Positions 48,253-56,970 of a stretch of DNA of 64,000 bases are shown here, one piece after another. The position numbers were made by a program, and so were the translations under genes. Below the pieces are notes generated by a model, which did no database searches, was not told the DNA's origin, and saw nothing but the letters and a program-made list of their open reading frames with translations. Origin of the DNA: an alpha proteobacterium SCGC AAA536-K22 (GTDB taxonomy: Bacteria; Pseudomonadota; Alphaproteobacteria; Puniceispirillales; Marisalimonadaceae); assembly GCA_000421325.1 (NCBI GenBank), contig ATWQ01000002.1, forward strand, positions 62,001-126,000, read 5' to 3'. How positions within the stretch are numbered: the stretch's first letter is position 1; the number at the start of each line of letters is the position of its first letter.

Positions 48253-48989
48253 GACAAATTATCAAATGGAAAGGTGACAGATTCTACAGAATAATAATCA
48301 CAAATACTAGATCCAACTTTAACTTGCAAGCTACCTCTTTCACCTAACCCTAAGAAGATACCTTTTATTTGAATGTTAGACGAATTAAGTGTCAAGTTGA
48401 TAACCTTTTCTTTATTTCTAATATTAGAATTTATTTTCTCTTTAAAATAAAAAAAATCTTTATCTTGCCAAGTAGAATAATTATGAAAAATTTTATTTAA
48501 TATTTTATAAGAAATATGTTCCAGAGACATTTTATTTAAAATATGGTCACTCAGTTTAGTTGTTTTCCATTTAGTTACGTTTTTCGGAGTTTTCAAAATA
48601 TTTAAACCTATACCAAAAATGATAAAATTATCAAAAGCCTCTAACAAAACTCCAGAAATTTTTTTATTGTTAACTAATACATCATTTGGCCATTTTAATT
48701 CAATATTATTACGATTTACACCAAAATCAACTAAAGTTTCTAATATTGAATATCCTATTAATAACGATAATTGATGCCAAACTTTCTTATCCTTTTTGGG
48801 TCTAAAGATAGATGATAAAAATAGATTGCCTTCTAAAGATTCCCATTTATTCTTATTCCTGCCTCTTCCATTAGTTTGTACATAAGATAAATATGAAGTT
48901 CCTTCAAGTGATCCATTTATAGCTTCTTTTCTAGCTACATCATTTGTACTAGAACAAGTTTTTAAAATATTTAAACTTATATTAATCAA
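48249..48989 (-). CDS. birA: Biotin--protein ligase (no DNA-binding domain)
   Basis: Attaches biotin to carboxylases. The 246 aa contain the catalytic loop NGRGRNKNKWES (about 40-51), LKWPNDVLVNNKKISGVLLEA (about 98-118) and a short C-terminal SH3-like domain. There is no N-terminal helix-turn-helix, so it cannot act as a biotin repressor. The start is a TTG at 48989 with AAGGA about eight bases upstream; no ATG is available. In alphaproteobacteria it normally follows nuoN; here it follows a NuoL-like gene by 29 bp. Confidence 0.95.
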   Translation of the reverse strand: MINISLNILKTCSSTNDVARKEAINGSLEGTSYLSYVQTNGRGRNKNKWESLEGNLFLSSIFRPKKDKKVWHQLSLLIGYSILETLVDFGVNRNNIELKWPNDVLVNNKKISGVLLEAFDNFIIFGIGLNILKTPKNVTKWKTTKLSDHILNKMSLEHISYKILNKIFHNYSTWQDKDFFYFKEKINSNIRNKEKVINLTLNSSNIQIKGIFLGLGERGSLQVKVGSSICDYYSVESVTFPFDNLS

Positions 48990-49018
48990 AAAAATTCCTT
49001 TTTTTTAATAATCAATCT

Positions 49019-50713
49019 TTAATTGCTAGAAGAAAGATAAGATGAATAATATTTAAAAAATTTATTATGCTTTATTCTTATATTATTTCCAAATTTTGGA
49101 ATTAGAACATAATTAAATATAGATAACGATATCCCAAATAAACAAATTAAATTTGTTTGATCTATAAACCAGTCATGTGTTTGATTTTCATGACTTAAAG
49201 CAAAATCTGAGTTAAAATTTAATACTAAATTCCAAAAATACTCAGGGATTGGACCAGAGAATAGATTGTTTAAGAACCAGCCAGAAAAAATTAAACATGT
49301 TGCTAGCAAAAGAAGAATTATTTTTGTTAGAAACATATTTTCGTTAATTTTATTATACAAATGTATATTACAATTATTTTGACACCAAAACACAATTAAT
49401 ATGTTCTTAAATAAAGTATAAGAAAATAAAAAAAAATAAAAAAGACAGATAATTATAGAAAAAAACATAAACGTTTCATTCAATGTTTGGAGTGAAGAAA
49501 TAATTAATTTTTTAGAGTAAAAACTGGAGAAAAAAGGAACGCCTATTAATGATAATGAAGCAGTTAAAGTTAATAAAAACGTAAAAGGAGTTTTAATTAA
49601 TAGTAATCCCATTTTATCTATTTGATGTTCACCATTAAGTTTTGTTATTATAATACCATAACTTAAAAAAAGCATTGTTACCGATAATGTAGAAGTCAAT
49701 AAATAAAAAAATGCCCCATTATATACTTTTAAACCAATCATAAAAACTATTATGCTAAATTGAGAAGAAGCAACGTATACGGTTAAACTTTTTAAATTTT
49801 TAGACTTAAATATCAAAATAGTAAAAATTATTATAAAAATAAATCCAAGCAAAGTAATTACATTTAAAAAATTTGAATATGTCTCAGTCAGTGGTAAAAA
49901 TCTCAAGATCAAATAAATCCCAGAAGGTAAAAATATTCCTGAATATATTAAAGCCGATATAGAGGAATTAATTTTTAAAAAGTGATAACTTGAACTTCCT
50001 ATAAAAAACTGTCTGCACCTAAATAAGAAAGATAAAAATAAAACACATAAAATTAATTCAAAAACTGTAAGTTCTAGATCAAGCAACATTAATTTATTAT
50101 TTTGTCCAAGATAACTACTTTCAAAAATAACGTCAAAATCAATCGAATTTGTATACGAGTAGAGGAAAAACAAACATAAAAAAATGCCTAAGTCTGATAC
50201 TCTATTATAAAGAAAAACATTGTCGTTACCTTTTAAATCTTCTTTTTTTTGAAAAAGGTTAGTTAAAAAATAACATGATACCATTATTATTTGCCAACCT
50301 AAAAATAATTGAATTAAATTATTAGACGATACTAAAGTTAAAGAACCAAATATTGATAGAGATGAATATTTAATTATTTTTAAATCAACTTTATTATCTT
50401 TATAAAAATTTATTGAGTAAATTATGAATATGGTGGCGACTAAAGTTATAATAATTAGTAATCCGGAAACAAATAAATCTAATCTTAAAGACCAATCTAT
50501 TAAAAGTTTTTCTAATTTTAAAATTGGATAATAATATAGAGGTAGATCATTTTCAAAGTCTAGTAACTTTAGAAATAAATATGTACTTAGTACAAATGAT
50601 GAACTCATTAAAGCAGTATGCAAAATATATAACAATTTTACATTTTTAATTTTATCCGAGAACTGAAAAATTAAAAAGCTCAGTAAAGGGAAAATAAATA
50701 TTAATATTTCCAT
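49019..50713 (-). CDS. Divergent NuoL/ND5-like membrane protein lacking proton-path residues
   Basis: A 564-aa polytopic membrane protein that aligns along its length with the NuoL subunit of complex I (for example PILKLEKLLIDWSLRLDLF, NNLIQLFLGW, NRVSDLGIFL, ISALIYSG, SLIGVPFFSSFYSKK). Compared with E. coli NuoL, conserved residues are replaced: E144 by Gln (Q141), K229 by Arg (R232), H254 by Tyr (Y257), H334/H338/K342 by Tyr/Ser/Val (near 337-345), and D400 by Lys. No other nuo gene is present. It lies 84 bp after nqrF and directly before birA. The frame is fully open, so it is probably retained with a changed role rather than a dead relic. DabB-like transport is another possibility, but no DabA partner is adjacent. 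Confidence 0.75.
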   Translation of the reverse strand: MEILIFIFPLLSFLIFQFSDKIKNVKLLYILHTALMSSSFVLSTYLFLKLLDFENDLPLYYYPILKLEKLLIDWSLRLDLFVSGLLIIITLVATIFIIYSINFYKDNKVDLKIIKYSSLSIFGSLTLVSSNNLIQLFLGWQIIMVSCYFLTNLFQKKEDLKGNDNVFLYNRVSDLGIFLCLFFLYSYTNSIDFDVIFESSYLGQNNKLMLLDLELTVFELILCVLFLSFLFRCRQFFIGSSSYHFLKINSSISALIYSGIFLPSGIYLILRFLPLTETYSNFLNVITLLGFIFIIIFTILIFKSKNLKSLTVYVASSQFSIIVFMIGLKVYNGAFFYLLTSTLSVTMLFLSYGIIITKLNGEHQIDKMGLLLIKTPFTFLLTLTASLSLIGVPFFSSFYSKKLIISSLQTLNETFMFFSIIICLFYFFLFSYTLFKNILIVFWCQNNCNIHLYNKINENMFLTKIILLLLATCLIFSGWFLNNLFSGPIPEYFWNLVLNFNSDFALSHENQTHDWFIDQTNLICLFGISLSIFNYVLIPKFGNNIRIKHNKFFKYYSSYLSSSN

Positions 50714-50797
50714 ATATTAATTCTAACATTTTAATATCAAAATATTTAAATAAAAAATCCTAATTATTTCAAATGTATAATGGAATTAATTAAATAG

Positions 50798-52018
50798 TTA
50801 TCCACCAAAATCGTCAAGCATAATATCTTCCTTATCAACACCTAGGTCAAGAAGCATATTAGTTACGCATTGATTCATGATTGGAGGACCACACATATAA
50901 TACTCACAGTCCTCTGGCGCTGGATGGTCTTTTAGATATTGTTCAAATAAAACATTATGTATAAAACCAGTATGCCCTTTCCACTTATCTTCAGGCATTG
51001 CGTCTGATAGGGCGACATGCCAACTAAAATTAGAATTTTCTTTATCTAATTTATCAAAATCTTCTACGTAAAACATTTCTTTCTTTGACCTGGCACCATA
51101 CCAAAAGGTAACTTTGCGATTTGTCTTAATTCTATTAAACTGATCAAAAAGGTGACTACGCATCGGAGCCATACCAGCTCCACCTCCAATAAAAACCATT
51201 TCTTTATCAGTTTCTCTAGCATAAAACTCACCAAAAGGACCAGATATCACTACTTCGTCACCTGCCTTTAAATTAAAGATGTAAGAGGACATTTTACCTG
51301 CTGGAATACCCGAAGATCCAGGTGGAGGAGATGCTATTCTAACATTAAGCATAACTATACCTTTTTCAGCAGGACAATTAGCCATAGAATAAGCTCTTTC
51401 AATTGGTTCATTACTTTCAGCATTGAAATCCCAAATTTTAAACCTGTCCCAATCTTCATGATATTGTTTGTCCACTTCAAAGTCCTTGTAAGACAATGAA
51501 TATTTTGGGGCCTCTATTTGTATATAACCACCAGCACGAAAGTTTACATCTTCACCTTCTGGTAACTCTAATATTAATTCCTTGATAAAAGTTGCAACGT
51601 TATCGTTGCTTCTAACCTTACATCTCCATTTTCTTACACCAAAAACTTCTTCCGGAACTTCGATTTGCATATCTTGTTTAACCGCAACTTGGCAAGATAG
51701 TCTGTCACCACAAGATGCTTCTCGTTTGTTTATATGGCCAAGTTCAGTTGGGAGTATTGATCCACCACCTGCGTGAACTTTAACCCTACATTGAGCACAT
51801 GTTCCACCACCACCACAGGCTGAAGGTACGAAAAGTTTTTCAGCGGCTAAAGTTTGTAATAATTTACCCCCCGCTGGAACTGTCACAGTTTTTTCACCAT
51901 TAATAGTGATGCTAACATCACCAGAAGAAACTAATTTACTTCGGGCTAGTACAATTATTGAAACTAAAGTCAATACTATCATTGTAAAAAGAGTTATACC
52001 GAGAATAAAAGTGTCCAT
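50798..52018 (-). CDS. nqrF: Na+-translocating NADH:quinone reductase subunit F
   Basis: NADH-oxidising entry subunit of Na+-NQR. The 406 aa have one N-terminal transmembrane helix (about 3-25) and a 2Fe-2S ferredoxin domain with [10 protein letters not shown] (about 69-78) and a later Cys in LSCQV. The ferredoxin-reductase module has FAD motif RAYSMANCP (about 205-213), [10 protein letters not shown], and NADH motif [12 protein letters not shown]. The C-terminal [11 protein letters not shown] and GGxx ending are also typical. It is the last nqr gene, 12 bp after nqrE. Confidence 0.98.
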   Translation of the reverse strand: MDTFILGITLFTMIVLTLVSIIVLARSKLVSSGDVSITINGEKTVTVPAGGKLLQTLAAEKLFVPSACGGGGTCAQCRVKVHAGGGSILPTELGHINKREASCGDRLSCQVAVKQDMQIEVPEEVFGVRKWRCKVRSNDNVATFIKELILELPEGEDVNFRAGGYIQIEAPKYSLSYKDFEVDKQYHEDWDRFKIWDFNAESNEPIERAYSMANCPAEKGIVMLNVRIASPPPGSSGIPAGKMSSYIFNLKAGDEVVISGPFGEFYARETDKEMVFIGGGAGMAPMRSHLFDQFNRIKTNRKVTFWYGARSKKEMFYVEDFDKLDKENSNFSWHVALSDAMPEDKWKGHTGFIHNVLFEQYLKDHPAPEDCEYYMCGPPIMNQCVTNMLLDLGVDKEDIMLDDFGG

Positions 52019-52030
52019 TTATTTTAATCC

Positions 52031-52712
52031 TTAAAGTTTAACACCAGAAAAACACATAAAAGCCATAGCCATTAATCCAGCAGTGATAAATGTGATACCT
52101 AAGCCTTGTAGACCATCAGGAATATCACTATATTTTAATTTTTCCCTTACACCAGCCATTGTAGCGATAGCTAAGGCCCATCCAAAACCAGAAGCAATTC
52201 CATAAGTTGTTGCCTCTGAAAAATTATAATCTCTTTCAACCATAAATAATGAGCCACCTAATATTGCACAATTAACTGTTATTAATGGTAAGAAAATACC
52301 TAATGCATTGTATAATGGCGGAAAATATTTGTCTAAAATCATCTCTAAAATTTGAACTAAAGCTGCTATAACACCAATGTAAGATATCAATCCTAAAAAT
52401 GTCAAATCAACATTAGGAAATCCAGCCCAAGCAAGAGCTCCAGGCTTAAGTAAATAAGATAATATTATATTATTAGCTGGAACAGTTATGGATTGAACTA
52501 TCATTACTGAAATTCCTAAACCTATAGCCGTAGAAATTTTTTTTATAGCTGGAACAGTTATGGATTGAACTATCATTACTGAAATTCCTAAACCTATAGC
52601 CGTAGAAATTTTTTTTTGATACAGCAATAAATGTACACATACCAAGAAAAAAAGATAGTGCTAGGTTTTCAACAAATATCGCTTTTACAGCTAATGAAAT
52701 CAAAGCTTCCAT
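52031..52712 (-). CDS. nqrE: Na+-NQR subunit E, carrying a 72-bp internal duplication and a +1 frameshift
   Basis: Integral membrane subunit E of Na+-NQR (about 200 aa, six helices). The N-terminal frame gives [19 protein letters not shown] and continues to FIAVSKK. An A9 run (plus-strand T9 at 52609-52617) then shifts it, whereas A8 would restore [15 protein letters not shown]. The downstream frame is intact to GVKL at 52031, but the stretch [19 protein letters not shown]...VPA appears twice in tandem, adding 24 residues and a second copy of one helix. The total of 682 bases is 3n+1. The other nqr genes around it suggest a needed complex, so a mis-assembly or error is plausible. Confidence 0.9.
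52474..52617. repeat. Perfect 72-bp tandem duplication inside nqrE
   Basis: Bases 52474-52544 are identical to 52546-52616, a two-copy direct repeat with a 72-base period, starting TAGCTGGAACAG and ending in a T run. The copies differ only in the terminal T run (T8 in 52537-52544, T9 in 52609-52617). The 72-base unit is in phase with the nqrE codons (24 codons), and the extra T causes the frameshift. Confidence 0.97.
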
Positions 52713-53368
52713 TAATGGACCTCTAGTGATTGTATCTTATACTCACGAGCTTCAACTTGCGATTTTTTCCATGACCGCACACCCCAAATTAAAAAACCTA
52801 TTATAAAAAAAGCGGATGGAGGCAATAATAATAGACCATTTGGAACATACCATCCACCATTATTCACTGGATCTAAAATAGTAATACCAAATAAAGTACC
52901 TGATCCAAAAAGTTCTCTAACTACCCCTACGCACATTAATAGTAAGCTATAACCTAATCCATTTCCAACACCATCAACAAATGAATTAAAAGGAGTGTTT
53001 TTCATAGCAAAAGCTTCTGCTCTTCCCATAACAATACAGTTTGTTATTATTAAACCTACAAAAACAGATAAAGTTTTTGATATCTCATAAGCATAAGCTT
53101 TTATTATTTGGTCAACAAGAATAACAAGAGAGGCTATTATAACCATCTGGACTATAATTCTAATAGAATTTGGTATATAATTTCTAAGAAATGAAATAAA
53201 CAATGAAGAAAATCCAGTAACAGCAATAACAGCTAGGGACATAACAAAAGCAACATTTAGAGAAGAAGTTACTGCTAAAGCAGAGCAAATACCCAAAACC
53301 TGAAGCGTTATTGGATTATTATCAACTAGAGGATCGACTAGTAATTGTTTTCTAGTCTGAGACATCAA
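52712..53368 (-). CDS. nqrD: Na+-NQR subunit D
   Basis: Integral membrane subunit of Na+-NQR, 218 aa, with six predicted helices and homology to NqrE/RnfA. Family stretches are [20 protein letters not shown] (about 19-38), [16 protein letters not shown] (about 105-120; this conserved NC half-site contributes to the intramembrane FeS centre shared with NqrE), and [11 protein letters not shown]. It overlaps nqrC by four bases and the nqrE start by one. Confidence 0.97.
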   Translation of the reverse strand: MMSQTRKQLLVDPLVDNNPITLQVLGICSALAVTSSLNVAFVMSLAVIAVTGFSSLFISFLRNYIPNSIRIIVQMVIIASLVILVDQIIKAYAYEISKTLSVFVGLIITNCIVMGRAEAFAMKNTPFNSFVDGVGNGLGYSLLLMCVGVVRELFGSGTLFGITILDPVNNGGWYVPNGLLLLPPSAFFIIGFLIWGVRSWKKSQVEAREYKIQSLEVH

Positions 53369-54156
53369 GCCGCTCCATTTTTAAAATTGCTAAGAAATTT
53401 CTTAAAACCATCTTCACCCATCCAAAACTTTACCAGATTATCTACACCATTTGAAGTAAGTGTAGCACCTGCTAATGCGTCAATATGATGTTCTTTATAT
53501 TTTTTAGTCTTGGCAACTTGAATCATTAATTCACCATTTTTATTATTTAATTTTTTGCCCTTCCATTGAGCTTTCCATTTTGGATTATCAACTTCAGCCC
53601 CCAAACCAGGTGTTTCAGCATGTTGATAAAATTGAAGACCAAAAATGTCATTAAGATTATTTTCTAATGCTATAAACCCATATAATGTGGACCACAAACC
53701 ATATCCATGGATAGGAAGAATAACTTTATCTAGAGATCCATCATCTTTTTTTAGAAGATAAATAGTAGCATAATTAGTCCTTCTTCCTATAGATGCAGGA
53801 TCATTTTTTAGAGAAATACTAAGTAATGGATCTTGAGAAGCTTTTTTATCATCAAAAATGGATGGGTCAAATTTATCAGTAAATTTACCAGTATTAAGGT
53901 CAACTACTAATGGTTGAAATGAAGAAAATGTTTTATTTACATCAATACCTTCATGATAAACACCTGCAACTTGTAAAATATTTTTTTGCTTATCTATTGC
54001 TTTATTAACTTCTTGTATAGACTTAAGATTTACAGCGGCAAATGATACAACCATAGAACAAACAAAGCATAGAGCGGTTGCAACTATTACTGTTTTAACA
54101 ATACCGTCAACTGGCATGTTTTTAAATTTTGTAAATATGTTATTCGAATTAGACAC
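53365..54156 (-). CDS. nqrC: Na+-NQR subunit C
   Basis: Periplasm-exposed subunit with covalent FMN, 263 aa. One N-terminal helix (about 18-40) is followed by a soluble FMN-binding domain. The flavinylation motif lies in [17 protein letters not shown] near 229-245, where the Thr in AGAT is the expected FMN attachment site. Upstream the conserved [14 protein letters not shown] (about 156-169) and ETPGLGAEV are present. ApbE, which performs the flavinylation, is encoded nearby. Confidence 0.97.
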   Translation of the reverse strand: MSNSNNIFTKFKNMPVDGIVKTVIVATALCFVCSMVVSFAAVNLKSIQEVNKAIDKQKNILQVAGVYHEGIDVNKTFSSFQPLVVDLNTGKFTDKFDPSIFDDKKASQDPLLSISLKNDPASIGRRTNYATIYLLKKDDGSLDKVILPIHGYGLWSTLYGFIALENNLNDIFGLQFYQHAETPGLGAEVDNPKWKAQWKGKKLNNKNGELMIQVAKTKKYKEHHIDALAGATLTSNGVDNLVKFWMGEDGFKKFLSNFKNGAA

Positions 54157-55360
54157 TATATTTAGCCCTTCGTTTTATATTAGCCATTACTACAAAATGA
54201 TCAATCAAAGGAGCAAATATATTTCCAAATAAAATTGCTAGCATCATACCCTCTGGAAACGCTGGATTTAAAACTCTTATCATTACAACCATAAAGCCAA
54301 TTAAAGCTCCATAAATATAACGACCCATATTAGTATGACTAGCTGAGACTGGCTCAGTTACCATAAATACTAGTCCAAAAGCGTAACTTCCAATAACTAA
54401 ATGCCAGTACCAAGGCATACTAAACATGGGATTTGTGTCAGAACCAACCCAATTTAAAAATGAAGAAAAAATTATCATTCCTAATAAACAACCAACTATC
54501 ATTCTATAATTAGCTATTTTGGTCATTAAAAGAAAAATTAGGCCCATTCCAATTGCTAAAGTTGAAGTTTCTCCCAAAGATCCCTGAATGTTGCCTAAAA
54601 ATGCATCCATCCAAGTTATGCCATAATTACTAAGACTCTCATATCCTTCTGAAGCAGAAATACCCAAGGATGTTGCAGCTGAATAACCATCAACTGGTGT
54701 CCAAATTGAATCACCAGACATATAAGCTGGATATGCAAAATATAAAAAAGCACGACCTGTAAGAGCGGGATTGAGAAAATTTTTCCCAGTTCCTCCAAAT
54801 ACTTCTTTTCCAACAACAACACCAAAAGCTATTCCTAAAGCAACTTGCCATAAAGGAGTAGAGGCAGGCAAAGTTAGTGCAAAAAGCATGGAAGAAACTA
54901 AAAAGCCCTCATTAACTTCATGTCCTCTTATAGTAGCAAACGTAACTTCGCATATACCACCAGCTATTAAAGTTGTTAGATAGATAGGAAGAAAATATAA
55001 TAATCCATGGGTTATATTTGATAGAAGACTTTGTGGATCAAGACCAAGTCCAGTCATTTGTAAAAGAGAAATTCTCCAACCTGTTTCACCAATTGAACCG
55101 AGGGAGGCTAAAGCGCTATTAGTCTGAAAACCCGTATTATATAAAGCCCACAATACGCAAGGGATAGTCGAAATAACTACATAAGTCATTACTCGTTTCA
55201 TGTCGACAAAACTCCTAGCATGTGGAGCTACTTTAGTAACAGTATTACTTGTAAAAAATATTGTCTCAATCATTTCAAAGATTGGATAATATTTTTCATA
55301 TTTTCCGCCTCTTTCAAAATGAGGTTCGATAGAATTAAAATAACTACGTATTGACATCAA
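54149..55360 (-). CDS. nqrB: Na+-NQR subunit B
   Basis: Main Na+-pumping membrane subunit, 403 aa, with about ten helices, covalent FMN and riboflavin. KVAPHARSFVDMKRVM (about 41-56) leads into the membrane domain. The flavinylation motif is VDGYSAATSLG near 223-233, with the Thr kept and Gly replaced by Ala relative to the usual SGAT. GKEVFGGTGKNFLNPALTGRAFLYFAYP and ATSLGISASEG follow the family. It overlaps nqrC by eight bases and starts right after nqrA. Confidence 0.97.
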   Translation of the reverse strand: MMSIRSYFNSIEPHFERGGKYEKYYPIFEMIETIFFTSNTVTKVAPHARSFVDMKRVMTYVVISTIPCVLWALYNTGFQTNSALASLGSIGETGWRISLLQMTGLGLDPQSLLSNITHGLLYFLPIYLTTLIAGGICEVTFATIRGHEVNEGFLVSSMLFALTLPASTPLWQVALGIAFGVVVGKEVFGGTGKNFLNPALTGRAFLYFAYPAYMSGDSIWTPVDGYSAATSLGISASEGYESLSNYGITWMDAFLGNIQGSLGETSTLAIGMGLIFLLMTKIANYRMIVGCLLGMIIFSSFLNWVGSDTNPMFSMPWYWHLVIGSYAFGLVFMVTEPVSASHTNMGRYIYGALIGFMVVMIRVLNPAFPEGMMLAILFGNIFAPLIDHFVVMANIKRRAKYSV

Positions 55361-56705
55361 TTATCCTTCTTTCTCAATTTTTTGAAGACTATCTCTTAGA
55401 GCAACTCCATACTCATATTTGGCAGGACACGCAAATGTACACAAAGCCACATCTTCTTCGTCTAGTTCTAATGCACCAAGAGACTGAGCAACGTCAGTAT
55501 CCATGACCAACAATGATCTCAATAATTGTGTTGGCAAAATATCTTGAGGCATCAAAGTTTCAAAAACACCTGTAGGCACCATGGCCCTTCTGCCACCGTT
55601 TAGATTTGATGTTAAAGCAAATAACTTAAAAAAGCTAAATGCTGATAGTAAAACAGGCATTACTGAAAATTTACTAGGTTGTGGTTTGATCCAACCAAAA
55701 AAATGTTTTTCTTTATCTTCTTTTATAATTGTAATTTGACGAGAATATTTACCTAAAAAAGCTAAATCGTCAACAGCATGGAATCCAGATAAAATAGAAC
55801 CTGAAATTACTCTACAATCATCAGTTTTTGGATATTCGCCTTCAAGGATGTCATCCAATGATGCACCCAAAACTGTTTTAATTAATCTTGGATTGTTAGC
55901 AAGCGGACCAGCAATCGAAATTACACGAGTAATATCAATGAAACCAGTTAAAAATAACTTTCCAATAGTAATTACGTCTTGATATCCAATTGACCATACA
56001 GTCTTGTCAGAGTTAGGAGGATCAAGAAAGTGCATGTGAGTTCCAGTCAAACCAGCAGGATGCGGGCCAGCAAATTCGTATGTTTCAAACTCGTTAAATT
56101 GAATGTCACTATTTTCCTTTTTACAAATAAATACTTTACCATCAGTTAGCAAAGAAATGTTTTTAACACCTTCTTCAAAAGCTTTTAAATCATTATGAAT
56201 TATTAATTCTGCATCTGGGCATAATGGTTCTGTATCCATAGCCGTAACAAAAATTGAAGAAGGCTTTGCATCGCTTGCCGGTACTTTTGAATAAGGTCTG
56301 GTTAGGAATGAAGTCCATAAACCACTGTCAAATAGACATTTTTTTTACATATTCACTTTTAGATTTTTCTTTAGAATGTAATTTTGTAATTTCAATTCCC
56401 TTGTCGGCAATATCTTCAACATCGATCACAACGCTAAGTAAAGCTCTTTTATCACCTCTGTTAATATCTTGAACTCTACCCTTGCAAGGAGAGACATAAA
56501 GGATATCTTGCTGATCTTTGTGACAAAAAAGAGGAGTGCCTCGTTTTACTTGATCTCCAACATTTATAAGCATTTTTGGCTTTAGACCATTATATTCAGG
56601 GCCAACAATAGCAACGGAACGTGGATTTTTTGTTTCATCTATTACTTGTCTTGGAATTCCTAATACGGGGATATCTAAACCTTTTTTTAAATTAAATTTT
56701 TTCAT
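55361..56705 (-). CDS. nqrA: Na+-NQR subunit A, interrupted by a +1 frameshift
   Basis: Cytoplasmic quinone-site subunit of Na+-NQR. The first frame (56705 down to about 56340) runs MKKFNLKKGLDIPVLG to SKSEYVKK. The next part, CLFDSGLWTSFLTRPYSKVP, lies one base out of frame and continues via IFVTAMDTEPLCPDAE to the C-terminal LCTFACPAKYEYG. Reading the A8 run (plus-strand T8 at 56339-56346) as A7 restores a continuous 448-codon gene, including the stop, of normal family length. Total length 1345 is 3n+1. The rest of the sequence is well conserved, arguing against long-term decay. Confidence 0.93.
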
Positions 56706-56970
56706 TAAAAAAATTTTTACCTACCAAATTACGATCAAGAATAGTTAAATAATATGTTAACTGATAAAGTTTATATATAATAAATTTAGAAAAAAACAAC
56801 CGTATATGTATGTTTTTTTTTATATTCATTCTAAATTAAATATACATATAAAATTATGACTTAAATATTATCATTTATTTAACTTAGAAAGAGATTATAA
56901 ATGAACTAATTAACCAAATAAGACAATGCAATAATGGCTATAATATAAATTTAAAGAAAAGTAATTATAA
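56706..56970. promoter_or_regulatory. Divergent nqrA/apbE control region
   Basis: At 265 bp this is the longest gene-free stretch in the window. It separates the nqr operon (-) from apbE-nqrM (+). On the minus strand, TTGTTT (56799-56794) and TATATA (56777-56772) are 16 bases apart and could drive nqrA. On the plus strand, a TATAAT lies at 56939-56944, about 27 bases before apbE. Between them is a nine-base inverted repeat, TATATGTAT (56803-56811) and ATACATATA (56842-56850). Also present are AAAAAACA/TGTTTTTT arms around 56791-56819. All are AT-only, so significance is uncertain. Confidence 0.4.

Noticed and set aside
49019-50713. DabB/MpsA-type inorganic carbon transporter subunit
   Set aside because: No DabA (DUF2309) partner is adjacent, and the locus position matches the end of a nuo operon. 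The possibility is not fully excluded.
52474-52617. Possible CRISPR or regulatory repeat
   Set aside because: Only two copies without spacers, inside a coding gene and in phase with its codons: this is a tandem duplication.
52473-52712. A separate 79-aa protein with a repeated [21 protein letters not shown] motif
   Set aside because: The repeat is the out-of-frame reading of the duplicated nqrE helix after the extra T. It is not a novel repeat protein.
55321-55340. GGTTCGATAG-like tRNA T-loop motif
   Set aside because: It is inside the nqrB coding sequence and no cloverleaf can be formed around it. No tRNA was found in the window.
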